Assembly (NCBI GenBank): GCA_964627665.1
Contig: CAZVKG010000023.1
Location: 1 to 47,073 of the forward strand
DNA: 47,073 bases
DNA from: UBA1351 sp964627665
GTDB lineage: Bacteria > Bacillota > Clostridia > Lachnospirales > Vallitaleaceae
Reading direction: 5' to 3'
Part shown: piece by piece, positions 32,481 to 41,644 of the stretch
How the letters are laid out: the number at the start of each line of letters is the position of its first letter
Numbering within the stretch: the stretch's first letter is position 1
The notes under the pieces: generated by a model
The model's database searches: none
Told to the model about the DNA's origin: nothing
What the model saw: the letters and a program-made list of their open reading frames with translations, nothing else
Translations under genes and position numbers: made by a program

Positions 32481-33167
32481 TCAAAAACCTAATCCTTGTT
32501 CTTTTAGACTTATATAATTTCCATCACCAATAATTATGTGATCTAAGATGTCCATACCTAATACGTTTCCGGCCTTTACCATACGCTTTGTTACTTCAAT
32601 GTCACTTTGACTCGGCGTTGGATTTCCGCTCGGATGATTGTGCATCAAAATTAAATGCACTGCTTTATAGGATAAAGCCATTTTAAATATTTCTCGCGGA
32701 TCCACTAAGGATGCATTTACGGTGCCGATAGAAATATCCTTGTCACCAATAATGGCATTTTTTGTATTTAGAAAAATAACTTTAAAATGTTCGCGCTCAT
32801 GATAGCGCATCTCTTCCATATAAATGTTTGCTATTGAAGATGGGGAGTCAATACATAATTTTTCAATGCTTGTCGATTTCGATAATCGTTTTGCGATTTC
32901 TGCTAACGCTTTTAATTGTAAAGATTTAACGCGACCGATTCCATTGATTTTCATTAACTGTTTGATATCTAACATGTGTATAGCCGCTAAACCACGACGA
33001 TCGATTTCAAGAATTCGGCTCGCAGTAATGGTTGATGCTTCTCCACGTGAGCCGGTACGAATAATAATGGCTAATAATTCAGCATCTGTTAAAGCCTTGG
33101 GGCCGTACTTTTCTAGTTTTTCATAAGGTCTTTCTTCTATTGGTAATTCTTTCATATTATAGGGCAT
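32481..33167 (-). CDS. radC: RadC-like JAMM/MPN domain protein
   Basis: 228 residues. An N-terminal helix-hairpin-helix (ALTDAELLAIIIRTG, INGIGRVKSLQLKALAEIAKR) is followed by the JAMM metal motif MHNHPSGNPTPSQSD. Despite the historic name, a role in DNA repair is not supported. It is usually between maf and mreB; here maf is broken and mreB missing. Confidence 0.92.
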   Translation of the reverse strand: MPYNMKELPIEERPYEKLEKYGPKALTDAELLAIIIRTGSRGEASTITASRILEIDRRGLAAIHMLDIKQLMKINGIGRVKSLQLKALAEIAKRLSKSTSIEKLCIDSPSSIANIYMEEMRYHEREHFKVIFLNTKNAIIGDKDISIGTVNASLVDPREIFKMALSYKAVHLILMHNHPSGNPTPSQSDIEVTKRMVKAGNVLGMDILDHIIIGDGNYISLKEQGLGF

Positions 33168-33502
33168 ATATTTTCTCCTTTAACATATGTAAAATTAAGT
33201 TAAGCGGAAGCCCAACGATATAAAAAGAATCTTCAATTTTTTTTTATATAGCGGGCACCTATACCTTGTATACCATAGGCACCAGCTTTATCAAATGGTT
33301 CTTTTGTACCGATATAATAGTCAAAATCAGGTTCATTCATTGTATCCATAAGGACTGTCGTGCATTGATAACGTACTAATTTTTTTGAATTATCTCATCC
33401 ATACCTTGACACGAAAGAAACTCTGCCTTTTTTTAAAGCCAGAGTTTGAACATATTCTTTCGGTTCAATAGATGCTAAAATTAATTTTTTTGTGTTTCTC
33501 AT
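33157..33502 (-). pseudogene. maf: Decayed maf (nucleotide pyrophosphatase)
   Basis: Minus strand, from ATG 33502. The first frame reads MRNTKKLILAS, which is the Maf start, but jumps straight to IEPKEYVQTLALKK, skipping the SPRR-type active-site region. A frameshift then continues as AEFLSCQGMDEIIQK. Another deletion removes the GADTVV block. The third piece reads DFDYYIGTKEPFDKAGAYGI, then QGIGARYIKK. A slip in an A run then leads to IEDSFYIVGLPL and the final stop at 33157-33159, inside the radC start. At least two deletions and two frameshifts are visible. The gap 33168-33498 contains nothing else. Confidence 0.85.
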
Positions 33503-33765
33503 AATCGACTATATGTGAATATAGCAATTGCGATTCCAACGATACTGGCAATAGTTATATCAAAGGTAATCTTAAATAAAAGTGTGATAATTTTTAAATC
33601 AAGTGATACTGCATCTTCTAACCCAAAAGTATATCCGAGATTTAACCAAGTTAAAAATGGGACACCGGATGCTAGCTCACCAATTAGTCCTCCGATAACA
33701 ATGCCTGCTAATAGTAATAAAAACAGGGTCCAACCGTTTTTTCCGTTCCGTGTATTGTATGCCAA
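33499..33765 (-). CDS. DUF4321 family membrane protein
   Basis: 88 residues with two membrane helices (WTLFLLLLAGIVIGGLIGEL and FDITIASIVGIAIAIFTYSR). The length, the N-terminal short basic part and its place just before maf-radC match DUF4321, a small protein of unknown function in Clostridia. Its stop overlaps the broken maf start by 4 bp. Confidence 0.8.
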   Translation of the reverse strand: MAYNTRNGKNGWTLFLLLLAGIVIGGLIGELASGVPFLTWLNLGYTFGLEDAVSLDLKIITLLFKITFDITIASIVGIAIAIFTYSRL

Positions 33766-33851
33766 TGTCTTTCATTCCCTTCCCTTTATCTTTAATGTCA
33801 TCTTATTCTATCATAATCATTAATGTTAATCAATAAAGGAACTTAAAGAAC

Positions 33852-34652
33852 TTATTTTAAATGCGGGATAGCCTTTGTTGGACATTTTTCGACACATACA
33901 TCACATTGCGTACACTTTTCATAATCAATGTGGGCTAAATTGTCAGTAACATGAATCGCATCAAAGGGACAAGCTTTTTCGCATATTTTACAGGCGATAC
34001 ATCCCACGCTGCAGTTTGATTTCACTTCTTTTCCTTTATCTGCTGAGTTGCAGGCAACCCGAACCTTAGATGCATCAGGTACCATCTCAATAATTGCTTT
34101 CGGACAAGCTGCAACACATTTTTTACAGGCAACACAATTATCATTAATTACAGCAACACCATCAATAATATCAATGGCATTAAACTCACAAACCGCAACA
34201 CAGCTACCTAATCCTAAGCAACCATATTCGCAACCTTTTGAACCTCCGCCTTGTAAAAAGGCCGCATTCTTACAGTCAGTTACTCCGGCATAAATATATT
34301 TTTCTTTTGCGTTTTCACAGGTACCATTACATTTAACATAAGCCACTTGTCGTGCTGATTCATCGGCTTCAATCCCCATAATTTGACTTAATGCTGCAGT
34401 TGTTTCGCTACCACCCACAGGACAACCGTTAATCGGTGCTTGCCCTTCGACGATTCCTTTTGCGAAGGCATCACACCCTGCAAATCCACAAGCACCACAG
34501 TTGGCACCAGGTAAAGCATCTCTTACAACTGGAATAAGTGGATCGACCTTAACTTCAAATTTTTTAGCTGCATAACCTAGACCGAGACCAAAGACAAGGC
34601 CTAATCCACCTATGCTGACAGCAGAAAAAATAATACTTGATATATCCATCAT
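33852..34652 (-). CDS. rnfB: Rnf complex subunit B (Fe-S protein)
   Basis: 266 residues. An N-terminal membrane helix (FSAVSIGGLGLVFGLGLGYA), a 4Fe-4S domain of the CGACGFAGCDAFAKG type, and ferredoxin-type clusters including CVACKKCVAACP, CIACKICEKACP and CTQCDVCVEKCP. It takes electrons from reduced ferredoxin and feeds the Rnf ion pump. Last gene of rnfCDGEAB. Confidence 0.95.
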   Translation of the reverse strand: MMDISSIIFSAVSIGGLGLVFGLGLGYAAKKFEVKVDPLIPVVRDALPGANCGACGFAGCDAFAKGIVEGQAPINGCPVGGSETTAALSQIMGIEADESARQVAYVKCNGTCENAKEKYIYAGVTDCKNAAFLQGGGSKGCEYGCLGLGSCVAVCEFNAIDIIDGVAVINDNCVACKKCVAACPKAIIEMVPDASKVRVACNSADKGKEVKSNCSVGCIACKICEKACPFDAIHVTDNLAHIDYEKCTQCDVCVEKCPTKAIPHLK

Positions 34653-34667
34653 TTACCTCAACTTTCT

Positions 34668-35261
34668 TTATTTAATCATTCCGGAAAATCCTAAAAAGGC
34701 AATGGCCATAAGTCCGGCCGTAATTAGTACAATCGGATAGCCTTTAAAATGCTTTGGTACCGGATTAAACTCTATGCGCTCTCGAATTCCCGCAAGGAGT
34801 ACAATCGCTAATGTAAATCCAACAGCAGTACCTAATCCATTAATTACAGAATGAATCAATCCAAAATCACCATTTGATTGGATGCTTTTTTGCATATTGA
34901 TAACGGCTACACCAAGTACCGCACAGTTTGTTGTAATCAAGGGCAAGAATACACCTAATGCTTGATATAACGATGGGCTTGTTTTTTGAATCACCATTTC
35001 AACTAATTGAACTAAGGATGCAATAACTAAAATAAATGCAATCGTATATAAATATTCAATTTTTAATGGTTTTAAAATCGAATAAAAGACAATATGTGAA
35101 ATTAAGGAAGCTAATGTCATAACAAAGGTTACAGCCATCCCCATACCAATGGATGTTTCAATCTTTTTCGACACGCCTAGGAAAGGACATATTCCTAAGA
35201 ATCTTGATAATACGACGTTGTTAACTAATACCGCACTAATAAATAATAATACGAATTCCAT
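34668..35261 (-). CDS. rnfA: Rnf complex subunit A
   Basis: 197 residues, six membrane helices. The conserved start VNNVVLSRFLGICPFLGVSK carries the Cys of the membrane 2Fe-2S site, and TTNCAVLGVAVIN the second one. It forms the ion path with RnfE. Confidence 0.95.
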   Translation of the reverse strand: MEFVLLFISAVLVNNVVLSRFLGICPFLGVSKKIETSIGMGMAVTFVMTLASLISHIVFYSILKPLKIEYLYTIAFILVIASLVQLVEMVIQKTSPSLYQALGVFLPLITTNCAVLGVAVINMQKSIQSNGDFGLIHSVINGLGTAVGFTLAIVLLAGIRERIEFNPVPKHFKGYPIVLITAGLMAIAFLGFSGMIK

Positions 35262-35270
35262 ATGCTCCTC

Positions 35271-35876
35271 CTATCCTTTCGTGTTTGATGCTTTAATCTT
35301 ATTAAATCCTGCAAACATAAATCCTAATACGATAAATGCACCTGGTGCTAGAATAAAGATCGTAATGGGTTGATACCATGATGTACTTAGTAGCTGAACT
35401 CCGAATATACTACCTGCTCCAAAGAGTTCTCGAATAGCTCCAAGAACAGTTAAAGCAAGGGAGAAACCTAATCCCATACCAATACCATCAAAGATTGCAT
35501 GTAATGGACCGTTTTTTGAAGCAAAGGCTTCAGCACGTCCAAGAACAATACAGTTAACAACAATTAAGGGAATAAATATTCCAAGGGCATCATATAATGC
35601 CGGAATATATCCTTGTAATAATAAGTCAACAATGGTAACAAAGGTTGCGATAATAACGATAAATGCCGGTATACGAACTTTTGCCGGAATAATTTTTCGC
35701 AGCAATGAAATCACTAGGTTTGAACCAAAAAGCACACTTGTTGTAGCAAGGCCCATTCCTAATCCGTTCATAGCGCTTGATGTAACCGCTAGGGTTGGAC
35801 ACATTCCGAGGACTTGAACTAAAACAGGGTTTTCGTCAAATAATCCATTTTTTAAAAGCTTCATAAGTTTAGCCAT
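35271..35876 (-). CDS. rnfE: Rnf complex subunit E
   Basis: 201 residues, six helices, paralogous to RnfA. NPVLVQVLGMCPTLAVTSSA and VVNCIVLGRAEAFASKNGP carry the conserved cysteines. Its ATG overlaps the rnfG stop by one base. Confidence 0.95.
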   Translation of the reverse strand: MAKLMKLLKNGLFDENPVLVQVLGMCPTLAVTSSAMNGLGMGLATTSVLFGSNLVISLLRKIIPAKVRIPAFIVIIATFVTIVDLLLQGYIPALYDALGIFIPLIVVNCIVLGRAEAFASKNGPLHAIFDGIGMGLGFSLALTVLGAIRELFGAGSIFGVQLLSTSWYQPITIFILAPGAFIVLGFMFAGFNKIKASNTKG

Positions 35877-36448
35877 TAGTTCCCCTCCTTAATAATGTCA
35901 TTGTAATATGTGATTGCTTCATTGACAGCATTTGTGACTGCAGCAGATGTAATCGTTGCACCACCAATGGCATCAATATTTTGATCGTTACTATTTCCTT
36001 TTACGAGGCTTAGTAACGAAGCTGATTTATTAACAAACTGACTTTTAAAAGGGTCTTCATCGGCTTGTGCACCTAATCCGGGAGTTTCTGTATGACTGAT
36101 AATATCAATACCATTAATTGTTCCGTCCGCATTGATACCAACCATCATATTAATCGTGCCATCATACCCTTCCGTTGTTTCAAGTTGGAAAGCATATCCG
36201 CTCACATCACCTGAATTATTGGAAACGGCTTCATAGACACGTGTTATATATTCAACATCACCTTCTACATCATATTCAGTAAAACTGGAGTTATCCATAA
36301 CAGCAGCAAGTGCATTTTCAGTTTTAATCTTCGTTTGTTCTGCAATAGCATCGACAGTGAAACTATAAGTAAAACCGAGTAATAAACCTGCAGTTAATGT
36401 GATTCCAAATAAGATGAGTGCATTTTTTAATATCGAATCTTTTTTCAT
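35876..36448 (-). CDS. rnfG: Rnf complex subunit G (FMN-binding)
   Basis: Start ATG 36448 follows GGGGAGGAG by 7 nt; the frame open to 36466 is in rnfD. The 190-residue protein has one N-terminal helix and an FMN-binding domain. The covalent FMN site is in DAIGGATITSAAVTNAV (usual form SGATxT, here GGATIT, with the Thr kept). SHTETPGLGAQAD is the other family block. Confidence 0.93.
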   Translation of the reverse strand: MKKDSILKNALILFGITLTAGLLLGFTYSFTVDAIAEQTKIKTENALAAVMDNSSFTEYDVEGDVEYITRVYEAVSNNSGDVSGYAFQLETTEGYDGTINMMVGINADGTINGIDIISHTETPGLGAQADEDPFKSQFVNKSASLLSLVKGNSNDQNIDAIGGATITSAAVTNAVNEAITYYNDIIKEGN

Positions 36449-36449
36449 A

Positions 36450-37409
36450 CTATTTCTCCTCCCCAAAAGCTCGTGGTATTGTATAACGATCTATGAGCGG
36501 AACAGTAAGGTTCATAATAATTATAGCAAAAGATACACCTTCAGGATAGGCTCCAAATAATCGAATTAAAGCTGTAATGCTTCCGCATCCTACTGCAAAA
36601 ATAATTTGGCCAACGGCTGTCATTGGTGATGTTGTGTAATCCGTTGCCATGAAAAAAGCACCTAACATCAAACCACCACCAAATATATGATAACCTAGGT
36701 AGTTTAAGTCAAATCCACCATTAAAGACGCTATACAGAAGAACAAAGATACCTACAGTACCTATATAAAACACAGGAATACGATAATGTATAACTTTTCG
36801 TGCAATTAAATATAGTCCACCAATCAAAATAGCCAGAGCTGAAACTTCACCGATACTTCCGGATACTGTTCCAATAAACGCTTCAAAAACACTTTGATCA
36901 ACCATGCCACCTTCTTTTAATGAACCGAGTACAGTTGCCGATGCAACAGTATCAACGCTAGGCCAGGATGTCATATGTTCTGCAAAAGATATAATTAAAA
37001 ACGCTCGGGCTGCCAATGCAGGGTTCATAAAGTTATTACCGATACCACCAAACAATTGTTTAACCACGATGATTGCAAATAAACTTCCGATAATCGGTAC
37101 AACAATGGCTAACAAATAAGGCATATTGGGTAAAGCCGCCGGTAAATTTAAACCTAATAATAATCCTGTAACAGCAGCTGAACCATCATTCACTCGAACA
37201 GGCTCTTTCATAAGCTTTTGATATATGTATTCAAAAAACACAGCTGAAATGGTTGAGATAATTACTGTAAATACTGCCGCTAGTCCAAAAACATAAAATC
37301 CTACGAGTGTTGCAGGTAATAATGCAATAATTACATCTCGCATGATATGACTCGTCGTGTCGTTTGAGCGCACGTGCGGAGATGACGATACAATCGTTAA
37401 TTCTGACAT
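36450..37409 (-). CDS. rnfD: Rnf complex subunit D (FMN-binding membrane protein)
   Basis: Start ATG 37409 has GGAGG 6 nt upstream; the longer frame to 37517 runs into rnfC. 319 residues, about nine helices, starting SELTIVSSSPHVRS as RnfD proteins do. The covalent FMN threonine is in ATDYTTSPMTAVGQ, and GGIGNNFMNPALAARAFL is a second signature. Confidence 0.94.
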   Translation of the reverse strand: MSELTIVSSSPHVRSNDTTSHIMRDVIIALLPATLVGFYVFGLAAVFTVIISTISAVFFEYIYQKLMKEPVRVNDGSAAVTGLLLGLNLPAALPNMPYLLAIVVPIIGSLFAIIVVKQLFGGIGNNFMNPALAARAFLIISFAEHMTSWPSVDTVASATVLGSLKEGGMVDQSVFEAFIGTVSGSIGEVSALAILIGGLYLIARKVIHYRIPVFYIGTVGIFVLLYSVFNGGFDLNYLGYHIFGGGLMLGAFFMATDYTTSPMTAVGQIIFAVGCGSITALIRLFGAYPEGVSFAIIIMNLTVPLIDRYTIPRAFGEEK

Positions 37410-37422
37410 AATAATCCTCCTT

Positions 37423-38763
37423 CTATTTTCTACGCTCAGCCATAACTGTACGTCGTGTTGTTCGAATCGATTGAACAAGATAACGTTTTGAGGGGCATAC
37501 ATAGGAACATGAACCACACTCTATACAGTGCATTCCCTTGTATGTTTCAAAAGCTTCAGTGGCATTGTTACGAGCAAAACGGTCTAAATCAAGAGGCAAA
37601 AGGTTCATTGGACATGCGTCAACACACTTACCGCATCGAATACATGGACTTTCTTCACCTGAATGCATTTCCTCATCAGATAATAGTAAGATCGACGATG
37701 ATGTTTTAATAATCGGAATATCAATATCAAAAATTGCAAGCCCCATCATAGGACCACCGGAAATAATCTTTTTAGTATTTTCAACATCACCACCTGCATA
37801 TTCAATAAGTTGTCGGTAGCTTGTTCCAATTTTTACTTTGTAATTCCCCGGGTTTTTTACATTTTCACCGGATACTGTAACAATACGTCGCATTAAAGGG
37901 CGTCCTCTAAAAAATGTTCGATGAATGGCAACGACAGTATCAATATTTTGTACGATGCAACCGGCATCTGCAGGTAACTTTCCTCCAGGCACTTCACGTT
38001 TTGTTATAGAATAAATGAGCTGTTTTTCGGCACCTTGAGGATATTTGGTTGCTAAGGATGCAACCTCCATGTTTTTAGCAATTTTTAAATCAGATTCTTT
38101 TTGAAAGTTTGATAAAGCCTTTCTCATAGCTTCGATTGCATCCGGTTTATTATCTTCAATTCCGATAATCCCTTTTGCTTCAGGATAGAGTGTTAGAATA
38201 ACCGATAATCCTTTGATAATACGGTCGGGCTCTTCAAGCATAACGCGATGATCAGATGTCAAGTAGGGCTCACATTCAGCTCCGTTTACAACAATGTAAT
38301 CAACAACTTTATCTTTAGGCGGATTTAACTTAATAAAGGTTGGAAATCCAGCCCCTCCCATGCCGACAATTCCAGCTTCACGGATTGTTGCTAAAATGTC
38401 GTCTTTACTCATTGAATATGGATCTTTAGGTATCATTTCAACTTCGTTGTATAAGCCATCATTGTCAATGATGATGCCTGTACTTTTCGAGCCGTTTGGA
38501 TGTAATACCTCCATAATTTTTTTGACTTTTCCAGAAACTGTACTATGTACAGGAGCACTTACAAAACTCTCTGAATCCCCGATCTTTTGACCGACAAGTA
38601 CCTCTTCACCAACTTTGACTAATGGTGAACAAGGTGCTCCAATATGTTGTTGCAACATAATGGTTACATCACCTTCCGGTAGAATGTATTCAATGGCTTT
38701 GTCTTTTGTAAAATGTTTAGCGTGTTTTGGGTGAATCCCTTTTTTAAATGTTAAACTGGACAT
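37423..38763 (-). CDS. rnfC: Rnf complex subunit C (NADH-binding, Fe-S)
   Basis: 446 residues. The N-terminal barrel includes MLQQHIGAPCSPLVKVGEEV. The NADH/FMN-binding Rossmann-like part has GMGGAGFPTFIKLNPP and VNGAECEPYLTSDHR. Two 4Fe-4S clusters follow (CIRCGKCVDACP and CIECGSCSYVCPSKR). It passes electrons to NAD+. First gene of the rnf operon. Confidence 0.95.
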   Translation of the reverse strand: MSSLTFKKGIHPKHAKHFTKDKAIEYILPEGDVTIMLQQHIGAPCSPLVKVGEEVLVGQKIGDSESFVSAPVHSTVSGKVKKIMEVLHPNGSKSTGIIIDNDGLYNEVEMIPKDPYSMSKDDILATIREAGIVGMGGAGFPTFIKLNPPKDKVVDYIVVNGAECEPYLTSDHRVMLEEPDRIIKGLSVILTLYPEAKGIIGIEDNKPDAIEAMRKALSNFQKESDLKIAKNMEVASLATKYPQGAEKQLIYSITKREVPGGKLPADAGCIVQNIDTVVAIHRTFFRGRPLMRRIVTVSGENVKNPGNYKVKIGTSYRQLIEYAGGDVENTKKIISGGPMMGLAIFDIDIPIIKTSSSILLLSDEEMHSGEESPCIRCGKCVDACPMNLLPLDLDRFARNNATEAFETYKGMHCIECGSCSYVCPSKRYLVQSIRTTRRTVMAERRK

Positions 38764-38899
38764 TCTAGACCCCCTGTCTAATTTTTTTCGAATTTATCAT
38801 ACTTATAATAAAACATTTTTCCTTTATTTACAAGGTGTGTTAATAAACTATCAAGTTTCACTGGAGTATGAATAAATCAACACTTTCCGCGTTTTGCAC

Positions 38900-38911
38900 A
38901 TTGTATACAAT
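38900..38911. promoter_or_regulatory. Palindrome upstream of rnfC, possible operator
   Basis: ATTGTATACAAT is a perfect 12-bp palindrome 137 bp before the rnfC start. Sites of this type are bound by GntR-family regulators. The surrounding gap 38764-38976 holds no gene; no convincing rnf promoter could be fixed. Confidence 0.35.
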
Positions 38912-38930
38912 ATTCACGGACAAGAAAAAA

Positions 38931-38962
38931 GCAAAAAAACTTTCTAACCCTTCGTTTTTTGC
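38931..38962 (-). terminator. Intrinsic terminator after the redox regulatory cassette
   Basis: Minus strand GCAAAAAAC, a 13-nt loop, GTTTTTTTGC and then TTTTTTC. It lies 15 bp after the stop of the HATPase gene and separates that operon from rnf. Confidence 0.55.
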
Positions 38963-38976
38963 CCTTTTTCGTTAAT

Positions 38977-39525
38977 TCATTCACTATCATGCAATGCCGC
39001 GATATTATCCATCAAATACTCGCGAATCCATTGTGAAATTTCAGGCGTATTTAGTGAAATATCGCCAAGAATTTCTTTAAGCATTTTTGTCGTTAATGTA
39101 AAACTAGTCTCATCTACTTGATAGGTAAAATCAATATTTATGTCTTCATGGGACACAAATAGGGTTAATATCGTCGAAACGAGATTACCCATTGGCGGTC
39201 GATCAATATGGGTCAACTCCATCAAGGCTTCTAATTTTGTTCCCTTTCCAAGTTCAGTATCAATATTTAGGCAGCCATTACAATTTAAACACGTATCATT
39301 GAGTAGTGGAATACCTAAGCCAACTTTTCGAGTCGTTCGACTTGTTGTAAAGGGATTTTTAATATCTTTGTATATATCTGGTGGGATTCCATTTCCATTA
39401 TCACTGATGATAATTTTTAATTCGTTTTTCTCCCTATTTTCATCAATATGAATAATAATGTGACTTGCATTTGCACGAATACTGTTATTTGCAATATCTA
39501 AAATATGATAAGAAAGTTCTTTCAT
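38977..39525 (-). CDS. HATPase (GHKL) domain protein, stand-alone
   Basis: 182 residues. Residues about 1-110 are a histidine-kinase-type ATP-binding domain: N box DIANNSIRANAS, G1 box DNGNGIPPD and G2 TTRKVGLGIPLLND. No dimerisation/His-phosphotransfer helix, sensor or membrane part is present. A Cys pair (CLNCNGC) sits in the ATP lid region, and the last 70 residues are family-specific. It starts 1 bp after the DRTGG gene. Likely a regulator or assembly ATPase tied to the hydrogenase-like protein upstream. Confidence 0.75.
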   Translation of the reverse strand: MKELSYHILDIANNSIRANASHIIIHIDENREKNELKIIISDNGNGIPPDIYKDIKNPFTTSRTTRKVGLGIPLLNDTCLNCNGCLNIDTELGKGTKLEALMELTHIDRPPMGNLVSTILTLFVSHEDINIDFTYQVDETSFTLTTKMLKEILGDISLNTPEISQWIREYLMDNIAALHDSE

Positions 39526-39526
39526 T

Positions 39527-39859
39527 TTATAAACCCATCTGTCCTAATTTTTTTGCGATTGAATACGAAGATTCTCTTGAAGATAATAGTACAACCTCTT
39601 CTATTTTCGCCTTTTCAACAGCATCATCGTCAATAGAAAAACCTTCTGATACAATGATACAGCCAACATCTGCCAAAGTTGCAACTGCTATTATATTAAT
39701 GTGGCTTTGAACAGTAATCCAAGCACAATTTTCAGGCGCCTTCCCCATGACGACACTAAGCAAATCACCTACATAGCCATCATTAATCTCACGATTTAAA
39801 AGTTCTTCCCCAGTGATAACCCTTAGATTTAGCGGTTCAATTATATCTTTAATGTTCAT
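39527..39859 (-). CDS. DRTGG domain protein (second copy)
   Basis: 110 residues in the size and pattern of stand-alone DRTGG domains: LNLRVITGEELLNREINDGYV, GDLLSVVMGKAPENCAWITV, AVATLADVGCIIVSEG. DRTGG domains occur in phosphotransacetylases and clostridial hydrogenase clusters; their ligand is not established. It lies between the hydrogenase-like gene and the HATPase gene. Confidence 0.75.
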   Translation of the reverse strand: MNIKDIIEPLNLRVITGEELLNREINDGYVGDLLSVVMGKAPENCAWITVQSHINIIAVATLADVGCIIVSEGFSIDDDAVEKAKIEEVVLLSSRESSYSIAKKLGQMGL

Positions 39860-39870
39860 ATTAAAACCTC

Positions 39871-41193
39871 CTATTTTTTGTTGGTATCCGTGTGTCGAAT
39901 TGATGGTGGCATTTTCCCTGCAAGACTGACCATATTTTGAGCAACGTCGCGAACTTTTTCACGTAACATAAAGATGCAGTCTTCTATGTTGGCATTACCC
40001 TGAACGATGTCTTCTGCAAGTGCATGACACGTCGGTGCTCCACATGAGCCGCAATCAATTTGGGGTAATGTTTTAAAAATTTGCTCAAGGCGTTCCATTT
40101 TTTGGAGGGCAATGGCCATATCATCATCAAGTTTCATCACTTGTTTATTTTTTAATGAATATTGCCAATCAAGATCAATGGTGTCTCTATACATATCTAG
40201 CACTCTAGTCTTTCCAAGAGAATTTATGTATTTTTTGACTTTGGACATTCGATTAGTCGCAACAAATGAATTTTCCACTGTAAGAGGACCTCCTAAACAC
40301 CCATTTGTACAGGAAAGGCATTCAACAAACTCAACATCCAACTTATTGTTTTCAACGCGCTCAAGAATCTCAATGACATTCTCAATTCCGTCGACAGCAA
40401 CATGATTATATACTTTTGAGGCTAGCCCTTCTCCTCCTGTTGCCGCCCATCCAATACCTCTACTTGTGGATGTCTGCAATATCTCTACTTCTTCTGGACG
40501 CATATTTTTTATAATCGGCAGCATTAATTTATAAACATCTTTAATTGAAATAATCCCGTCGACTTCTGAATGATCGAAGGTATGGGGATATCTTGAATCT
40601 GTTACTTTTGCAGCACAAGGGGTTATAAAAAAGATACCGATGTCTTCAGAAGGAATTCCCTTTTTCACTAAATATTGGCGTGCATACCTTGCACTCGCCT
40701 CTTTAGGAGAGATTACAGGCAAAACATTTGGAATCAATGAAGGGAAGCGCATCTCTACAAGCTTAACAATTGCAGGACAAGCACTTGATATCATCGGAGA
40801 AGCTGTTTTCCCCTTTTCCATAAATTGGCGGCTATACTCTGTTACGATTTCAGCAGATCGTGCCACCTCATAGACTTCGTCAAATCCTATTTTTTTTAAT
40901 GCTGTTAAGATAATATTTGGATCGCGAATTTTCTTGAACTGTGTGTATAGTGTTGGCGCCGGAATGGCTACTTTATATTTATATTCATGAATTTTTTCAA
41001 ACGGATCCGTCATTGCTTTTTTTGCATGACTTTTGCAGACACGAATACACATACCACAATCGATACATCGATCATCCGTTATTTCTGCTTTTGAATTCCG
41101 AACACGTATTGCTTCAGTTGGACATCGTTTTATACAATCGGTACACCCAATACATTTTTCCCAATCCAATGTTACTGAATGTGAAGTTCCCAT
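39871..41193 (-). CDS. [FeFe]-hydrogenase-like Fe-S protein, probably non-classical
   Basis: 440 residues. Two N-terminal 4Fe-4S ferredoxin motifs (CIGCTDCIKRCP, CIDCGMCIRVC) precede an iron-hydrogenase large-subunit domain. The H-cluster motifs are altered: L1 is ISSACP with one Cys (Cys139), L2 is TPCAAK (Cys193, no Met) and L3 is ECLSCTNGC (Cys292, 295, 299). A C-terminal 4Fe-4S domain has Cys381, 384, 389 and 406, similar to the one in RnfB. This matches hydrogenase-like proteins thought to act as redox sensors rather than H2 catalysts. Its neighbours are HATPase and DRTGG proteins on both sides. Confidence 0.8.
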   Translation of the reverse strand: MGTSHSVTLDWEKCIGCTDCIKRCPTEAIRVRNSKAEITDDRCIDCGMCIRVCKSHAKKAMTDPFEKIHEYKYKVAIPAPTLYTQFKKIRDPNIILTALKKIGFDEVYEVARSAEIVTEYSRQFMEKGKTASPMISSACPAIVKLVEMRFPSLIPNVLPVISPKEASARYARQYLVKKGIPSEDIGIFFITPCAAKVTDSRYPHTFDHSEVDGIISIKDVYKLMLPIIKNMRPEEVEILQTSTSRGIGWAATGGEGLASKVYNHVAVDGIENVIEILERVENNKLDVEFVECLSCTNGCLGGPLTVENSFVATNRMSKVKKYINSLGKTRVLDMYRDTIDLDWQYSLKNKQVMKLDDDMAIALQKMERLEQIFKTLPQIDCGSCGAPTCHALAEDIVQGNANIEDCIFMLREKVRDVAQNMVSLAGKMPPSIRHTDTNKK

Positions 41194-41221
41194 AAATGCT
41201 TCCTCCTAGATTTATACCATA

Positions 41222-41644
41222 TCATTGAATATCAAAGGATATTTCGACAATTGTTCCAACATTCACTTCTGAATGTACTTTTAAATGATCGCTATAGCGT
41301 TTAATATTCGGCAGTCCCATTCCAGCCCCAAATCCCATTGTTCTAGCTTGCTCAGAAGCCGTTGAATACCCCGCTTGCATGGCTAAGTCTATATCAGGTA
41401 TCCCTGGACCATGATCTTCAAGTCGAACATATATATTTGTTGGTGTGACTTCAGCAACGATTTCGCCACCATTTGCATGAATAACCATGTTAATCTCAGC
41501 TTCATACATTGCTATTGCAATTTTACGTATTAAATTTGTTGGGAGTCCCAGTTGCTTTAGTGTTGTTTTAAATTTTGATGAGGCAACACCTGCATCAATA
41601 AATTCATTTCCTTCTACTTCATAAGTGAATTTCATCGTGAGCAA
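41222..41644 (-). CDS. RsbW-like anti-sigma-type ATP-binding protein
   Basis: 140 residues from TTG 41644 (GGAG 6 nt upstream), or 137 from ATG 41635. GHKL motifs: N box AMYEAEINMVIHANGG, G1 EDHGPGIPD, G2 MGFGAGMGLPNIKRYSD. Serine-kinase anti-sigma factors share this fold, but no sigma factor or anti-anti-sigma lies nearby. It overlaps the DRTGG gene upstream by 26 bp. Confidence 0.75.
   Translation of the reverse strand: MLTMKFTYEVEGNEFIDAGVASSKFKTTLKQLGLPTNLIRKIAIAMYEAEINMVIHANGGEIVAEVTPTNIYVRLEDHGPGIPDIDLAMQAGYSTASEQARTMGFGAGMGLPNIKRYSDHLKVHSEVNVGTIVEISFDIQ

Noticed and set aside
36449..37517. Longer N-termini for rnfG and rnfD
   Set aside because: The extensions lie inside the upstream genes, read unlike the families, and strong SD sites precede the internal ATGs at 36448 and 37409.
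39871..41193. Catalytic [FeFe] hydrogenase
   Set aside because: L1 has one cysteine instead of two, L2 lacks Met and L3 departs from the catalytic consensus, and no partner subunits are encoded; a sensory or other redox role is more likely.
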